From Nocardioides sp. 1609 (GTDB lineage Bacteria > Actinomycetota > Actinomycetes > Propionibacteriales > Nocardioidaceae), in assembly GCF_004522105.1 (NCBI RefSeq), contig NZ_SPUJ01000010.1:1-64000 (forward strand): a stretch of DNA of 64,000 nt, written 5' to 3'. Position 1 is the first letter of the stretch, and each line of letters starts with the position of its first letter. The position numbers were made by a program, and so were the translations under genes. This document shows, piece by piece, positions 24,071-33,732 of the stretch. Under the pieces are notes generated by a model. It saw nothing but the letters and a program-made list of their open reading frames with translations, did not search any database and was not told the origin of the DNA.

Positions 24071-25941
24071 ACCGGTCCCCCGACGATCCGGTCGCGCAGG
24101 TTGCGGCGGTACTGCTCGAGGGCGGCGAGCTCGCCGAACATCCGGCGGTACTCGTCGACCTGCTCGGGGTTGGTGCGCTGCATCCTCCCCTTGACCGCGG
24201 CGATCCGGCGCAGCGCGGTGAGCTCGAGCAGCCGGACGACGTACAGGGTGACGTAGGCGGCGTCCGGGGGCTCCTTCATCAGCGGCTCGACGGCGAGCGC
24301 GCTGAGGACCGAGGAGACCGCCGGGTCGGTGGCTGAGTCACGCAGCCGGGACACCCAGCCGGGATCGTCGGAGCCGGCCACCGTGCCGCCGGCGGCCGCC
24401 ACGAGCTCCCACACGCCGCGGTAGGTGGGGTGGGTGAAGTCGTTGGGCCCGATGTCGGCTGTCGTGCGGCCGATCGCCATCGGGTGCTGCAGCACCAGCT
24501 TCAGCGTCTCGCGCTCGATCGTGAACCGCGGGTCGCTCAGGGGCGGGACGGCGTTGCGCGGGCGCACCGGGGCCGGCTCGCTGCGCTGCGGCTCCTCCCC
24601 GGGCTTGCGGCGCGCGGCCCGCTGCACCTCGGCGAGGACGACGTTGGTGTCGATGTCGGAGCCGATCATCTTGCTGATCTCCTGCGCGAAGGCCGTCACC
24701 TTCGACTGGTCGCGGATGGAGGCCACCAGCCGGGCGCTCTCACGCATCGCGTCGACCCGCCCGTCAGCGCGGTCGAGGTCGTACTTGCCGACGATGTTGC
24801 CGAGCACGAAGCGGTACAGCGGCTGCCGGCGCGCGACCAGGTCGCGGACGGCGGCGTCGCCGTCGCGGATCCGCAGGTCGCACGGGTCGAGCCCCTCGGG
24901 CTGGACGGCGACGTAGGTCTGGGAGACGAACTTCTGGTCACCGGCGAAGGCCTTGAGGGCGGCGTTCTGGCCGGCGGCGTCGCCGTCGAAGGTGAAGATC
25001 ACCTCGCCGCGGAACTCGTCGTGGTCCATCATGAAGCGCCGCAGGACGCGGGTGTGGTCGTCGCCGAACGCCGTGCCGCAGCTCGCGACGGCGGTGGTGA
25101 TGCCGGCCAGGTGGCAGGCCATCACGTCGGTGTAGCCCTCGACCACGACGGCCTGCGAGACCTTGCCGATCGAGGACCGCGCGAGGTCGATCCCGTAGAG
25201 GACCTGGCTCTTCTTGTAGAGCGTGGTCTCGGGGGTGTTGAGGTACTTCGCCTCGATCTTGTCGTCGTCGAAGATCCGACGCGCCCCGAAGCCGATCGTG
25301 GCGCCGCTGGGGTCGCGGATCGGCCAGAGCAGCCGGCCGCGGAACCGGTCGTAGGCCGACCGGCCGAGCGCGACCACGCCGGCGGCCACCGCCTCGTCCT
25401 GGCTGAAGCCGCGCCCGCGCAGGTGCTTCCAGAGCGCCTCGCCCTCGCGCGGGGCGAACCCCATCCCGAAGTGCTCGGCCGCGGCCTGGTCGAAGCCGCG
25501 CTCCTGCAGGAACGTGCGGCCGGCCTCGGCGTCGGGCCCGTTGAGCTGGTCGGCGTAGTACTCCTGCGCGGCCCGGTTGGCCTCGACCAGCCGCTGGCGC
25601 GGCGGGCCCTTGGGCCGGTCGTCGCGGCCGTCGCCGTCCTCGCGGCGCAGCTGGATGCCGACCTTGTCGGCCAGCCGCTCGATCGCCTCGGAGAACGAGA
25701 GCCCGTCGATGTCCATCAGGAAGGTGAGGACGTCGCCGCCCTTCTGGCAGCCGAAGCAGTGGAAGAAGCCCCGTGCGGGGTTGACGTTGAACGACGGGGA
25801 CTTCTCGTCGTGGAAGGGGCACAGCCCCTTGAACGAGCCGCCGCCCGCGCCGCGGAGGGTGACGTAGTCGCCGATCACCTCGTCGATGCGGACCTTCTCC
25901 CGCACCGCTGCGATGTCGTCCTCTCGGATCCGGCCGGCCAC
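24067..25941 (-). CDS. dnaG: DNA primase
   Basis: 624 residues, full length. The N-terminal CHC2 zinc finger is C41-x2-H44...C62-x2-C65 (GLCPFHDEKS, then FFHCFGCQKGGD). The RNA polymerase/TOPRIM core contains VVVEGYTDVMACHLAG and the metal-binding FTFDGDAAGQNAA. The C-terminal helicase-binding region ends at GGPV. It synthesises RNA primers at the replication fork with DnaB. The start is GTG 25941. Confidence 0.97.
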   Translation of the reverse strand: MAGRIREDDIAAVREKVRIDEVIGDYVTLRGAGGGSFKGLCPFHDEKSPSFNVNPARGFFHCFGCQKGGDVLTFLMDIDGLSFSEAIERLADKVGIQLRREDGDGRDDRPKGPPRQRLVEANRAAQEYYADQLNGPDAEAGRTFLQERGFDQAAAEHFGMGFAPREGEALWKHLRGRGFSQDEAVAAGVVALGRSAYDRFRGRLLWPIRDPSGATIGFGARRIFDDDKIEAKYLNTPETTLYKKSQVLYGIDLARSSIGKVSQAVVVEGYTDVMACHLAGITTAVASCGTAFGDDHTRVLRRFMMDHDEFRGEVIFTFDGDAAGQNAALKAFAGDQKFVSQTYVAVQPEGLDPCDLRIRDGDAAVRDLVARRQPLYRFVLGNIVGKYDLDRADGRVDAMRESARLVASIRDQSKVTAFAQEISKMIGSDIDTNVVLAEVQRAARRKPGEEPQRSEPAPVRPRNAVPPLSDPRFTIERETLKLVLQHPMAIGRTTADIGPNDFTHPTYRGVWELVAAAGGTVAGSDDPGWVSRLRDSATDPAVSSVLSALAVEPLMKEPPDAAYVTLYVVRLLELTALRRIAAVKGRMQRTNPEQVDEYRRMFGELAALEQYRRNLRDRIVGGPV

Positions 25942-25970
25942 GGGGCGATCCTACGGGCGCGGTCGCGACC

Positions 25971-26888
25971 TCAGTAGGCGCCCGTCATCACGTTGTGGAG
26001 GGGCTCGCCCGCGGCGTAGCGGCGCAGCTGCTCGCCGACGACGCGGTGGGCCCGCGGCCACATCGCCGAGCTGAGGCCGCCGACGTGCGGGGAGACCAGG
26101 ACGCCGGGGGCGTCCCACAGCGGGTGGTCACCCGGCAGCGGCTCGGGTTCGGTGACGTCGAGGGCCGCGGTGACCCGGCCGGTGTGCAGCGCGGCGACCA
26201 GGTCGTCGGTGACGACGACCGACCCGCGGGCGACGTTCACGAGCAGCGCGCCGTCCTTCATCCGGGCGAGGAACGCCGCGTCGACGAGGTCGCGGGTCTC
26301 GTCGGTGAGCGGCACGACGAGGATGACGACGTCGGCGTCCGGCAGCAGCGCGGGCAGCTCGTCGAGGGCGTGGACGCCGTCGCGAGCAGTCCGCGCGACG
26401 CGGGTCACGCTCGCCTCGAACGCCGTCAGGCGGGTCTCGACGGCCCGGCCGATCGCGCCGTACCCGACCAACAGGACGCGGCGGTCGGCCAGCGAGGTCC
26501 GCCACTGCCCCGCCCACGCGTGCCGCTGCTGGGCGCGCACGATGTCGGGGACGCCGCGCAGCGAGGCCAGCGTGAGGGTCAGCGCGAGCTCGGCGGTCGA
26601 GGTGTCGTGGATCCCGCGGCCGTTGCACAGCGTGACGCCGTCCGGGACGGCGCCGCGCACGTTGTCGACCCCGGCCGTGAGCGTCTGGACGACCTCGAGC
26701 GACGACATCCTGGGGAGCACGTCGGCCACCTCCGACCCGAGGCGGTAGGGCGGCACGTAGAACGCGACGTCGCCGACCGAGTCGGGGACGTCGCCGTCGA
26801 CCGGGTCCACCACCTCGTAGCGCAGCCCGGCCGGCACCTCCCCCAGCTCGGCGGGGTCGAACGGCAGCCAGACGAGGGGTTCGCTCAC
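25971..26888 (-). CDS. NAD-dependent D-2-hydroxyacid dehydrogenase
   Basis: 305 residues from GTG 26888. The Rossmann motif is LLVGYGAIGRAVE. The catalytic triad is Arg in NVARGSVV, Glu in DVTEPEPLP and His in SPHVGGLSSAMWPRA. It is slightly shorter than glycerate or phosphoglycerate dehydrogenases and has no ACT domain, so the substrate is likely a small hydroxyacid or glyoxylate-type acid. It lies between dnaG and dgt on the same strand. Confidence 0.88.
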   Translation of the reverse strand: MSEPLVWLPFDPAELGEVPAGLRYEVVDPVDGDVPDSVGDVAFYVPPYRLGSEVADVLPRMSSLEVVQTLTAGVDNVRGAVPDGVTLCNGRGIHDTSTAELALTLTLASLRGVPDIVRAQQRHAWAGQWRTSLADRRVLLVGYGAIGRAVETRLTAFEASVTRVARTARDGVHALDELPALLPDADVVILVVPLTDETRDLVDAAFLARMKDGALLVNVARGSVVVTDDLVAALHTGRVTAALDVTEPEPLPGDHPLWDAPGVLVSPHVGGLSSAMWPRAHRVVGEQLRRYAAGEPLHNVMTGAY

Positions 26889-26941
26889 GCCGTCGAGGCT
26901 AGTTGCCCCGCCGCCGCCCGTCGCGCCCGGTCGGCAGCCGG

Positions 26942-28195
26942 TCAGGAGCCCGCCAGCCGGGCGTGACGGGCCACCGCGCTGGCGTCGGTGAGCGAGGCGA
27001 CCTGGTCGACGACGACCCGCAGCCGGGCCGCGTCGTCGGCAGCCCCGCGCCAGTCGTCGGCGTACTGCCGGTCGAGGGCGTCGGGACCGCGGTCGCACAG
27101 GACCACGACGAGGTCGGCGAGGAGCTCGCGCTGACGCTCCATGACCGCCATCCGGTCGGCGGCCTGCATGACGTAGTGGGCGGCGACCCCCTTGAGGACG
27201 GCGATCTCCAGCAGGGTCCGCTCCGGCAGCACCAGGTCGGCCTCGAACCGCACGAACGGCCCGTCGCCGGCCGCGAACGTCGCCTGCTGGACGTCGCCGC
27301 AGAACCGGCCGATGAGGTCGCTGGTGAGGTTCTTCAGCGCGGCCAGGTGGCGCCGGCTGCCGTCGTACGACGCGCCCGGCCAGCTGCCGACGGCGAGCAG
27401 CCCGTCGAGGGCGTCGTCGAGGTCGTCGTCGCGGGCGTCGGGCAGGTACCAGGCGCGGGTGGTGTCCCAGACCGCCGCGCGGTCGAGGCGGGTGAGGTCG
27501 AGGCGGCCGGCGACGACGCCGTCCTCGACGTCGTGCACCGAGTAGGCGACGTCGTCGGCGAGGTCCATCACCTGGGCCTCGAGGCACTGCCGGTGCGCCG
27601 GGGCCGGGTGGTGCGGGCCCGGGGCGCGCAGCCAGTCGAAGACCGGCCGGTCGTCGGCGTAGACCCCGAACTTCGCCGGGTGCGGTCCCTCGCCGCGCGC
27701 CCACGGGTACTTCGTGCAGGCATCCAGCGTCGCGCGGGTCAGGTTGAGGCCGACCGACCGGTCGCCGTCGAACGTCTTCGCCTCGAGCCGGGTCAGCAGC
27801 CGCAGCGTCTGGGCGTTGCCCTCGAACCCGCCGCAGGCCGCGCTCACCTCGGCCAGCGCCCGCTCGCCGTTGTGCCCGAACGGCGGGTGCCCCAGGTCGT
27901 GCGCGAGCGCCGCGGTCTCGGCGATGTCGGGCTGGCTCCCCAGCGCGCGGGACAGGTCGCGCGCGACCTGGGCGACCTCGAGGGAGTGGGTCAGCCGGTT
28001 GCGCACGAAGTCGTCGGACTGCGGCCCGACCACCTGGGTCTTGGCCGCCAGCCGCCGCGACGACGCCGCGTGCACCACCCGGGCCCGGTCGCGCTCGAAC
28101 GGCGTCCGCACCGGCGCGTCGACCCGCTTCGGCGGCTCCTCGACGACGCGCTCGCGGGCGTGGGCGTCGTAGCGGTCGCTCGGGTCGACGGTCAC
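26942..28195 (-). CDS. dgt: Deoxyguanosinetriphosphate triphosphohydrolase-like HD-domain protein
   Basis: 417 residues. HD-domain metal ligands appear as NRLTHSLEVAQVARDL and TAALAHDLGHPPFGHNGERA, with a third Asp in DLADDVAYSVHDVEDG. This matches the actinobacterial Dgt family, which hydrolyses dNTPs to nucleoside and triphosphate. The start is GTG 28195. A Dgt-dnaG neighbourhood is typical of Actinobacteria, and the position suggests control of dNTP supply near the primase gene. Confidence 0.92.
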   Translation of the reverse strand: MTVDPSDRYDAHARERVVEEPPKRVDAPVRTPFERDRARVVHAASSRRLAAKTQVVGPQSDDFVRNRLTHSLEVAQVARDLSRALGSQPDIAETAALAHDLGHPPFGHNGERALAEVSAACGGFEGNAQTLRLLTRLEAKTFDGDRSVGLNLTRATLDACTKYPWARGEGPHPAKFGVYADDRPVFDWLRAPGPHHPAPAHRQCLEAQVMDLADDVAYSVHDVEDGVVAGRLDLTRLDRAAVWDTTRAWYLPDARDDDLDDALDGLLAVGSWPGASYDGSRRHLAALKNLTSDLIGRFCGDVQQATFAAGDGPFVRFEADLVLPERTLLEIAVLKGVAAHYVMQAADRMAVMERQRELLADLVVVLCDRGPDALDRQYADDWRGAADDAARLRVVVDQVASLTDASAVARHARLAGS

Positions 28196-28264
28196 TGGGG
28201 TGAGCCTAGACGGGCGGGGCGTGCGCGGTCGACGCAGTCTCGCGCCGCCGCTGCGCCCCGGGCG

Positions 28265-29221
28265 TCAGTACGTCGTGACGTGCACGTGGTCGTAGTGGTT
28301 CGCCGTGGTGGAGCCTCGGTTCTCCATGCCCCGCCAACCCTCGCTGGAGCGCTGGACCGACCAGATCCGCTGGGCGTAGATCAGGTAGCTGATGCCGAGG
28401 TCGGCGTGGTACTCGCGCAGGAAGTCGGCCACGGCCTGGCCCTCGGCACCGGAGACCATGATGTCGACCGCGATGCCCTGGGCGTGCTCGCCGTCGCCGC
28501 GGAAGGTGCCGTAGACGGTGATGTCGGGGAACTCCGCGCACACGGCCTGGTGCACCTTGACGATGTTGGGGCTGACGCCCGAGGCGACCGACGTGCCGTT
28601 GGTGCACTCGCCGCCGAGGGTGAACGGCTCGTCCTCGGTGAGGTAGCCGCTGGTCACCCAGCGGGTCTCGTCGCCCTCCCAGACGATCTCGACGCGGTCG
28701 AGCATGCTGCGGCCGGTCGCCACGACCTTCTCGCCCGCGGCGATCTCGCCGGTCTGGGCGGCGTCGTCGCCGGGCTCGGTCCAGAGGTTGAGGGACTCGG
28801 AGGTCCACAGGGTGGTGTCGGCCCGGGCGATGGCCCGCTCGACGGCCGCGGGCTTCAGCAGCGCCTGGATCTCCTGCTCCTGCGGGCTCAGCGTCAGCGG
28901 GGCCCGGGCCGCGTTCTTCGCGCCGGTCTCGGAGGCGGTGTCGGAGCCGGTGTCGGTGCCGCGGCCGGAGCCGCCGCCCCGCGACGGGGTCGGGCGCCGT
29001 CCGACGACGTCTCCGGCGGTGACGGAGGTCGTGTCACCGACGACGGGGCCGGCCGCCACCGGGCTGGCCGGGAGCTCGGCGCCCAGGACGCCGATCGACA
29101 CGGCACCGGCGGTGGCGATGACGGCCAGGGGCGCGGAGAGAAAGGCGGCTCGGGGTCGCGGAAGCCGCGCGACGAGGAGCGTGCGGGCATTGGTTTCCCG
29201 CTTGTGGCGATGCTGAGCCAC
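28265..29221 (-). CDS. Secreted protein with SH3-like and peptidase-like C-terminal domain
   Basis: 318 residues. The basic N-terminus with a single hydrophobic segment (FLSAPLAVIATAGAVSIGVL) is an uncleaved anchor or signal. A low-complexity linker follows (about 60-110). An SH3b-like domain comes next (about 130-190, LWTSESLNLWTEPGD, then KVVATGRSMLDRVEIVWEGD). The C-terminal domain contains HAQGIAVDIMVSG, YLIYAQRIW and NHYDHVHVTTY. The HxxGxAxD...HxH layout resembles the M15/ARB_07466-like fold, suggesting a zinc-binding cell-wall enzyme. SD AAAGGA precedes the GTG start. Confidence 0.75.
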   Translation of the reverse strand: MAQHRHKRETNARTLLVARLPRPRAAFLSAPLAVIATAGAVSIGVLGAELPASPVAAGPVVGDTTSVTAGDVVGRRPTPSRGGGSGRGTDTGSDTASETGAKNAARAPLTLSPQEQEIQALLKPAAVERAIARADTTLWTSESLNLWTEPGDDAAQTGEIAAGEKVVATGRSMLDRVEIVWEGDETRWVTSGYLTEDEPFTLGGECTNGTSVASGVSPNIVKVHQAVCAEFPDITVYGTFRGDGEHAQGIAVDIMVSGAEGQAVADFLREYHADLGISYLIYAQRIWSVQRSSEGWRGMENRGSTTANHYDHVHVTTY

Positions 29222-29377
29222 AGCGCTGATCCTTTGCGATCGATGTCAGGGCAGCGCCCGCTGCCGGAGGACGGCGGCGGGCACGAAGCCACGAGTGAAG
29301 CACAGGCGAGGGGACCGTGGTCAATCTCGACCGAAGCCGTGGACAGTGAGTCGAGTCACCCGGCGGCCACCCGGCGG

Positions 29378-30511
29378 TCACCCGCCGGTGGTCTCGCGGG
29401 CGTCCTCATGCAGCACGACGCCGGTGCCGTCGGTGTCGTCGAGCCACCCCTCGGGGAGCACGACCCGGTCGCGCGGCGAGCCCTGACGACCCCGGGGCGA
29501 ACCCAGCTCGGACACCGGGAACGGCTCGTCGGCGTCCAGCTCGGCGAGCAGCCCGTCGAGGGCGGCGAGGCTGTCGACGAGCCCGAGCGAGCGGCGCATC
29601 GGGCCGCCCGCGGCGAACCCCTTGAGGTACCACGTGACGTGCTTGCGGAACTCCTTGCAGCCGCGCTCCTCCCCCATGTGCTCGCACAGCAGCTCGGCGT
29701 GGCGGCGCATCATCGCGGCCACCTCGCCCAGCGTCGGGAGGGTCTTCACGTCGTCGCCGGCGAACGCCGCTGCGAGGTCGCGGAACAGCCACGGACGGCC
29801 GAGGCACCCGCGGCCGACGACGACGCCCGCGGCGCCGGTCTGCTCGACCATCCGCAGCGCGTCGGCCGCCTCCCAGATGTCGCCGTTGCCGAGCACCGGG
29901 ATGCGGTCGACGTGGGCGACGAGCGCGGCGATCGCGTCCCAGTCGGCCGCGCCGCTGTAGGCCTGCGCGACGGTGCGGCCGTGCAGCGCGATCGCGGCGC
30001 ACCCGGTGTCCTCGGCGATCCGGCCGGCGTCGAGGTAGGTGAGGTGGTCGTCGTCGAGGCCCTTGCGGGTCTTCATCGTCACCGGGACGTCGTACGGCGC
30101 GGCGGCCGCGACCGCGTGCTCGAGGATCTGGCCGAGCAGGTTGCGCTTCCACGGCAGTGCGCCGCCGCCGCCCTTGCGGGTGACCTTCGGGACCGGGCAG
30201 CCGAAGTTCAGGTCGACGTGCGCGACGCCGTACTCCCCGCACAGGATCTCGGTGGCCTTGGCGACGTAGACCGGGTCGGTGCCGTAGAGCTGCACCGAGC
30301 GGGTCGTCTCCAGCTCGTCGAAGACGAGCATGCTCATGGTGGTCTCGTCGCGCTCGACGAGGCCGCGCGAGGTGATCATCTCGCAGACGTAGAGGCCGGC
30401 GCCCTGCTCGGCGCAGAGCCGGCGGTACGCGGCGTTGGTGATGCCGGCCATCGGGGCCAGCACCACGGGGGTCTCGACCCGCAGCGGGCCGAGCTGGAGA
30501 GGGGAGGTCAC
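29378..30511 (-). CDS. dusB: tRNA-dihydrouridine synthase
   Basis: 377 residues from GTG 30511 (GTG 30553 would add 14). An FMN TIM barrel with APMAGITNAAYRRLC, the catalytic-Cys loop LNFGCPVPKVTRKGGG, and IALHGRTVAQAYSG plus VVVGRGCLGRPW for FMN phosphate. It reduces uridine in the tRNA D-loop. The Cys loop and overall length fit the DusB group. The 3' end runs into three 11-bp repeats at 29357-29389 that can form a hairpin. GGAGGG directly abuts GTG 30511, so the start is not secure. Confidence 0.92.
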   Translation of the reverse strand: MTSPLQLGPLRVETPVVLAPMAGITNAAYRRLCAEQGAGLYVCEMITSRGLVERDETTMSMLVFDELETTRSVQLYGTDPVYVAKATEILCGEYGVAHVDLNFGCPVPKVTRKGGGGALPWKRNLLGQILEHAVAAAAPYDVPVTMKTRKGLDDDHLTYLDAGRIAEDTGCAAIALHGRTVAQAYSGAADWDAIAALVAHVDRIPVLGNGDIWEAADALRMVEQTGAAGVVVGRGCLGRPWLFRDLAAAFAGDDVKTLPTLGEVAAMMRRHAELLCEHMGEERGCKEFRKHVTWYLKGFAAGGPMRRSLGLVDSLAALDGLLAELDADEPFPVSELGSPRGRQGSPRDRVVLPEGWLDDTDGTGVVLHEDARETTGG

Positions 30512-30554
30512 CCCTCCATGATGCGTGGTCCGCGCACCCCGGACGAAAAGCACG

Positions 30555-30584
30555 CCGACCCGTCAGCGACCGCTGACGGGTCGG
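30555..30584 (-). terminator. Rho-independent terminator of the glycyl-tRNA synthetase gene
   Basis: CCGACCCGTCAGCG is perfectly complementary to CGCTGACGGGTCGG, up to 14 bp around a two-base centre. On the minus strand it is followed by GCTTTT. It starts 14 bp after the synthetase stop codon. Confidence 0.85.
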
Positions 30585-30597
30585 CGCGGTGGGCGGA

Positions 30598-31998
<1,401 letters not shown>

Positions 31999-32058
31999 GG
32001 GAGAGCTCCTAGTGCTGGAACGTGCTGGTGCGGTCGACTGGCTGTCGATCGGGAGCGT

Positions 32059-32379
32059 TCAGCCTAACGAGCGCGTCTGCCGGATATTCAGGTCGGTCCC
32101 GACGGCCGCGACCTCGTAGGCGCTGGGCTCGTCGAGCGCCCGCCCGAGCGTCGGGACGGCGTGCAGCTTCACGTCGTAGGCCGACAGCGCGCGCCGGTAG
32201 GCGCCGACGTGCTCCCAGGTGGTGGTGAGCACCCAGAGCTCGGGGTCGTCGACGTTGCGGCCGATCGTGCCGGTCAGGTAGCCGGGGCGCTCGGCCAGGG
32301 CGTCGTGCGCCCGCTGCAGGTCGGTGCGGAACGCCGCGCCGTCGTCCTCGGGCACGCGGAAGCGGTTGACGACGATCAC
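32059..32379 (-). CDS. Antibiotic biosynthesis monooxygenase (ABM)-fold protein
   Basis: A 106-residue dimeric alpha+beta barrel. It starts MIVVNRFRVPEDDGAAFRTD, contains RPGYLTGTIGRNVDDPELWV, and has the conserved W of LTTTWEHVGAYRRAL. ABM proteins include cofactor-free monooxygenases and haem degraders. The haem-degrading NWW triad is not evident. Divergent from the ADC-like gene at 32418, leaving 38 bp for both promoters. Confidence 0.8.
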   Translation of the reverse strand: MIVVNRFRVPEDDGAAFRTDLQRAHDALAERPGYLTGTIGRNVDDPELWVLTTTWEHVGAYRRALSAYDVKLHAVPTLGRALDEPSAYEVAAVGTDLNIRQTRSLG

Positions 32380-32417
32380 GCTCGCGAGCGTAGTCCTGGC
32401 TTCACTAGGGTCGGGCC

Positions 32418-33062
32418 ATGACCTCGCCCGCCGAGCACCCGGAGCTCCCGCACGACCGGGTCGCCTACCCCGATCCTCCGTGGCGGATGGTCGGGTCGCT
32501 GTGGCTGACCCTGTTCCGGCTCGGCCACGACGCCGGCGACCACCCGAGGGGCCTGTACGGCGCCGCGTTCGTCTCCTACGACGAGGGCAGCCCGCTCACC
32601 TACTCCGAGCTGCTGGTGGCGCGGGCGCTCCCGCGGAGGGAGGGCCGGGGCCGGCGCGGCTCGATCACCGACATCTGGGTCGACTCCCCCGCCTCGCTCG
32701 CCGGTGGCCGCGAGCTGTGGGCGATCCCCAAGGGCCTGTGCGACTTCGACCTCGACTCCGCCCACCGCGGGCCGGTCACGACGACCGACTGGTCGGCGTC
32801 CCTGGGCCGACGTCCGATCGCGAGCGCGACGTTCCGCGACGTCTCGCGGGTGGCGCCGCGGCTGCCGTTCCGCATGGGTCTGTGGCAGCCCGGCCTCGCC
32901 GAGGGCGGGGGCGACCGGACCGTCACGTTCGGCGGCAATGCCAAGATCCTGCCCGCCCGCGCCCGCTGGGACTTCGCCGACGACGGGCCGCTCGCGTTCC
33001 TGCGCGGGGCGCGCGCCCTGTCGTCGTCGCGCATGGCGTCGTTCCGGATGTCGTTCGGCTGA
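32418..33062 (+). CDS. Acetoacetate decarboxylase-fold protein
   Basis: 214 residues. The YSELLVARALP segment, DIWVDSPASLAGGRELWAIP and KGLCDFDLD match the acetoacetate decarboxylase-like beta-barrel. The K of IPKGL sits at the position of the Schiff-base lysine region. It is shorter than true ADC (about 245 residues) and no acetone pathway genes are nearby, so the reaction is uncertain. The start is ATG 32418. Confidence 0.75.
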   Translation: MTSPAEHPELPHDRVAYPDPPWRMVGSLWLTLFRLGHDAGDHPRGLYGAAFVSYDEGSPLTYSELLVARALPRREGRGRRGSITDIWVDSPASLAGGRELWAIPKGLCDFDLDSAHRGPVTTTDWSASLGRRPIASATFRDVSRVAPRLPFRMGLWQPGLAEGGGDRTVTFGGNAKILPARARWDFADDGPLAFLRGARALSSSRMASFRMSFG

Positions 33063-33091
33063 GTCGCGCGGGCCGGCGAGCGGAGGTGGTC

Positions 33092-33496
33092 GTGGGACGT
33101 CCGGAGCCGGACCCGGCGCTGGTCGAGCGGGTCGCGCGGACGGCGACGTCGCTGCCCGACGCCTACGAGGAGGAGGCGTGGACCGGCGTGCGGTGGCGGG
33201 TGCGGAGGAGGACGTTCGCGCACGTGCTGGTCCTGACGCCCGCCCACGTCGAGGAGTACGCGCCGGGGGTGGTCGCCGAGCCGGCGCCGGCCGTGGTGCT
33301 CCGCTCCACCGGCGAGGAGCTCCTGGCGCTGAGCAGCGCCGGGCCGCCGTACCTCCGGCCGCCGTGGGCGCCAGGGGTGGTCGCCCTGCTGCTGCGCGAC
33401 GACACCGACTGGGACGAGGTCGCCGAGCTGGTCACCGAGAGCTACCGGGTGATGGCGCCGCAGGTGCTGGTGCGCCGGCTCGACGGCCGCCCCTGA
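33092..33496 (+). CDS. MmcQ/YjbR family protein
   Basis: 134 residues from GTG 33092, chosen because CGGAGG ends 5 bp upstream (GTG 33086 would overlap the SD). The pattern ATSLPDAYEEEAWTGVRWRV, RRRTFAHVL and the Pro/Tyr-rich C-terminal half with ESYRVMAPQVLVRRL is typical of the MmcQ/YjbR superfamily, which has a CyaY-like fold and is often annotated DNA-binding without proof. Confidence 0.8.
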   Translation: MGRPEPDPALVERVARTATSLPDAYEEEAWTGVRWRVRRRTFAHVLVLTPAHVEEYAPGVVAEPAPAVVLRSTGEELLALSSAGPPYLRPPWAPGVVALLLRDDTDWDEVAELVTESYRVMAPQVLVRRLDGRP

Positions 33497-33506
33497 CCGA
33501 CTTGGC

Positions 33507-33716
33507 TCAGGCGTCGGGGTCGTGCTCCTCGCCGGCCCTGCGGGCGGAGTCACGGATCTCGAAGACCTCGGTCGCGAAGCCTCCGAGCACGCCGGCGACG
33601 TCCTGGACGGCGCGGGTGATGATCGTGGTGACCTCACCGACCGTCGTGGCGGCGGCCTCGGCGGCGGCCTGGAGGGAGTCCTTCGCGATCTCGGACTTCG
33701 ACAGGTGGTCGGTCAT
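33507..33716 (-). CDS. Small helical protein of unknown function
   Basis: 69 residues. It is mostly one long Ala/Thr/Val-rich helix (SLQAAAEAAATTVGEVTTII, then TRAVQDVAGVLGGFATEVFE) with charged ends. It converges with the MmcQ-like gene 10 bp away and lies upstream of the desaturase gene in the same direction. Phasin-like or membrane-surface helices look similar, but nothing identifies a function. Confidence 0.6.
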   Translation of the reverse strand: MTDHLSKSEIAKDSLQAAAEAAATTVGEVTTIITRAVQDVAGVLGGFATEVFEIRDSARRAGEEHDPDA

Positions 33717-33732
33717 GGCTCCAGTGTGCCCG

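Noticed and set aside
29222..29377. c-di-AMP (ydaO-type) riboswitch before the secreted SH3-like protein
   Set aside because: I looked because such genes often carry this riboswitch in Actinobacteria, but the core ydaO pattern is not present.
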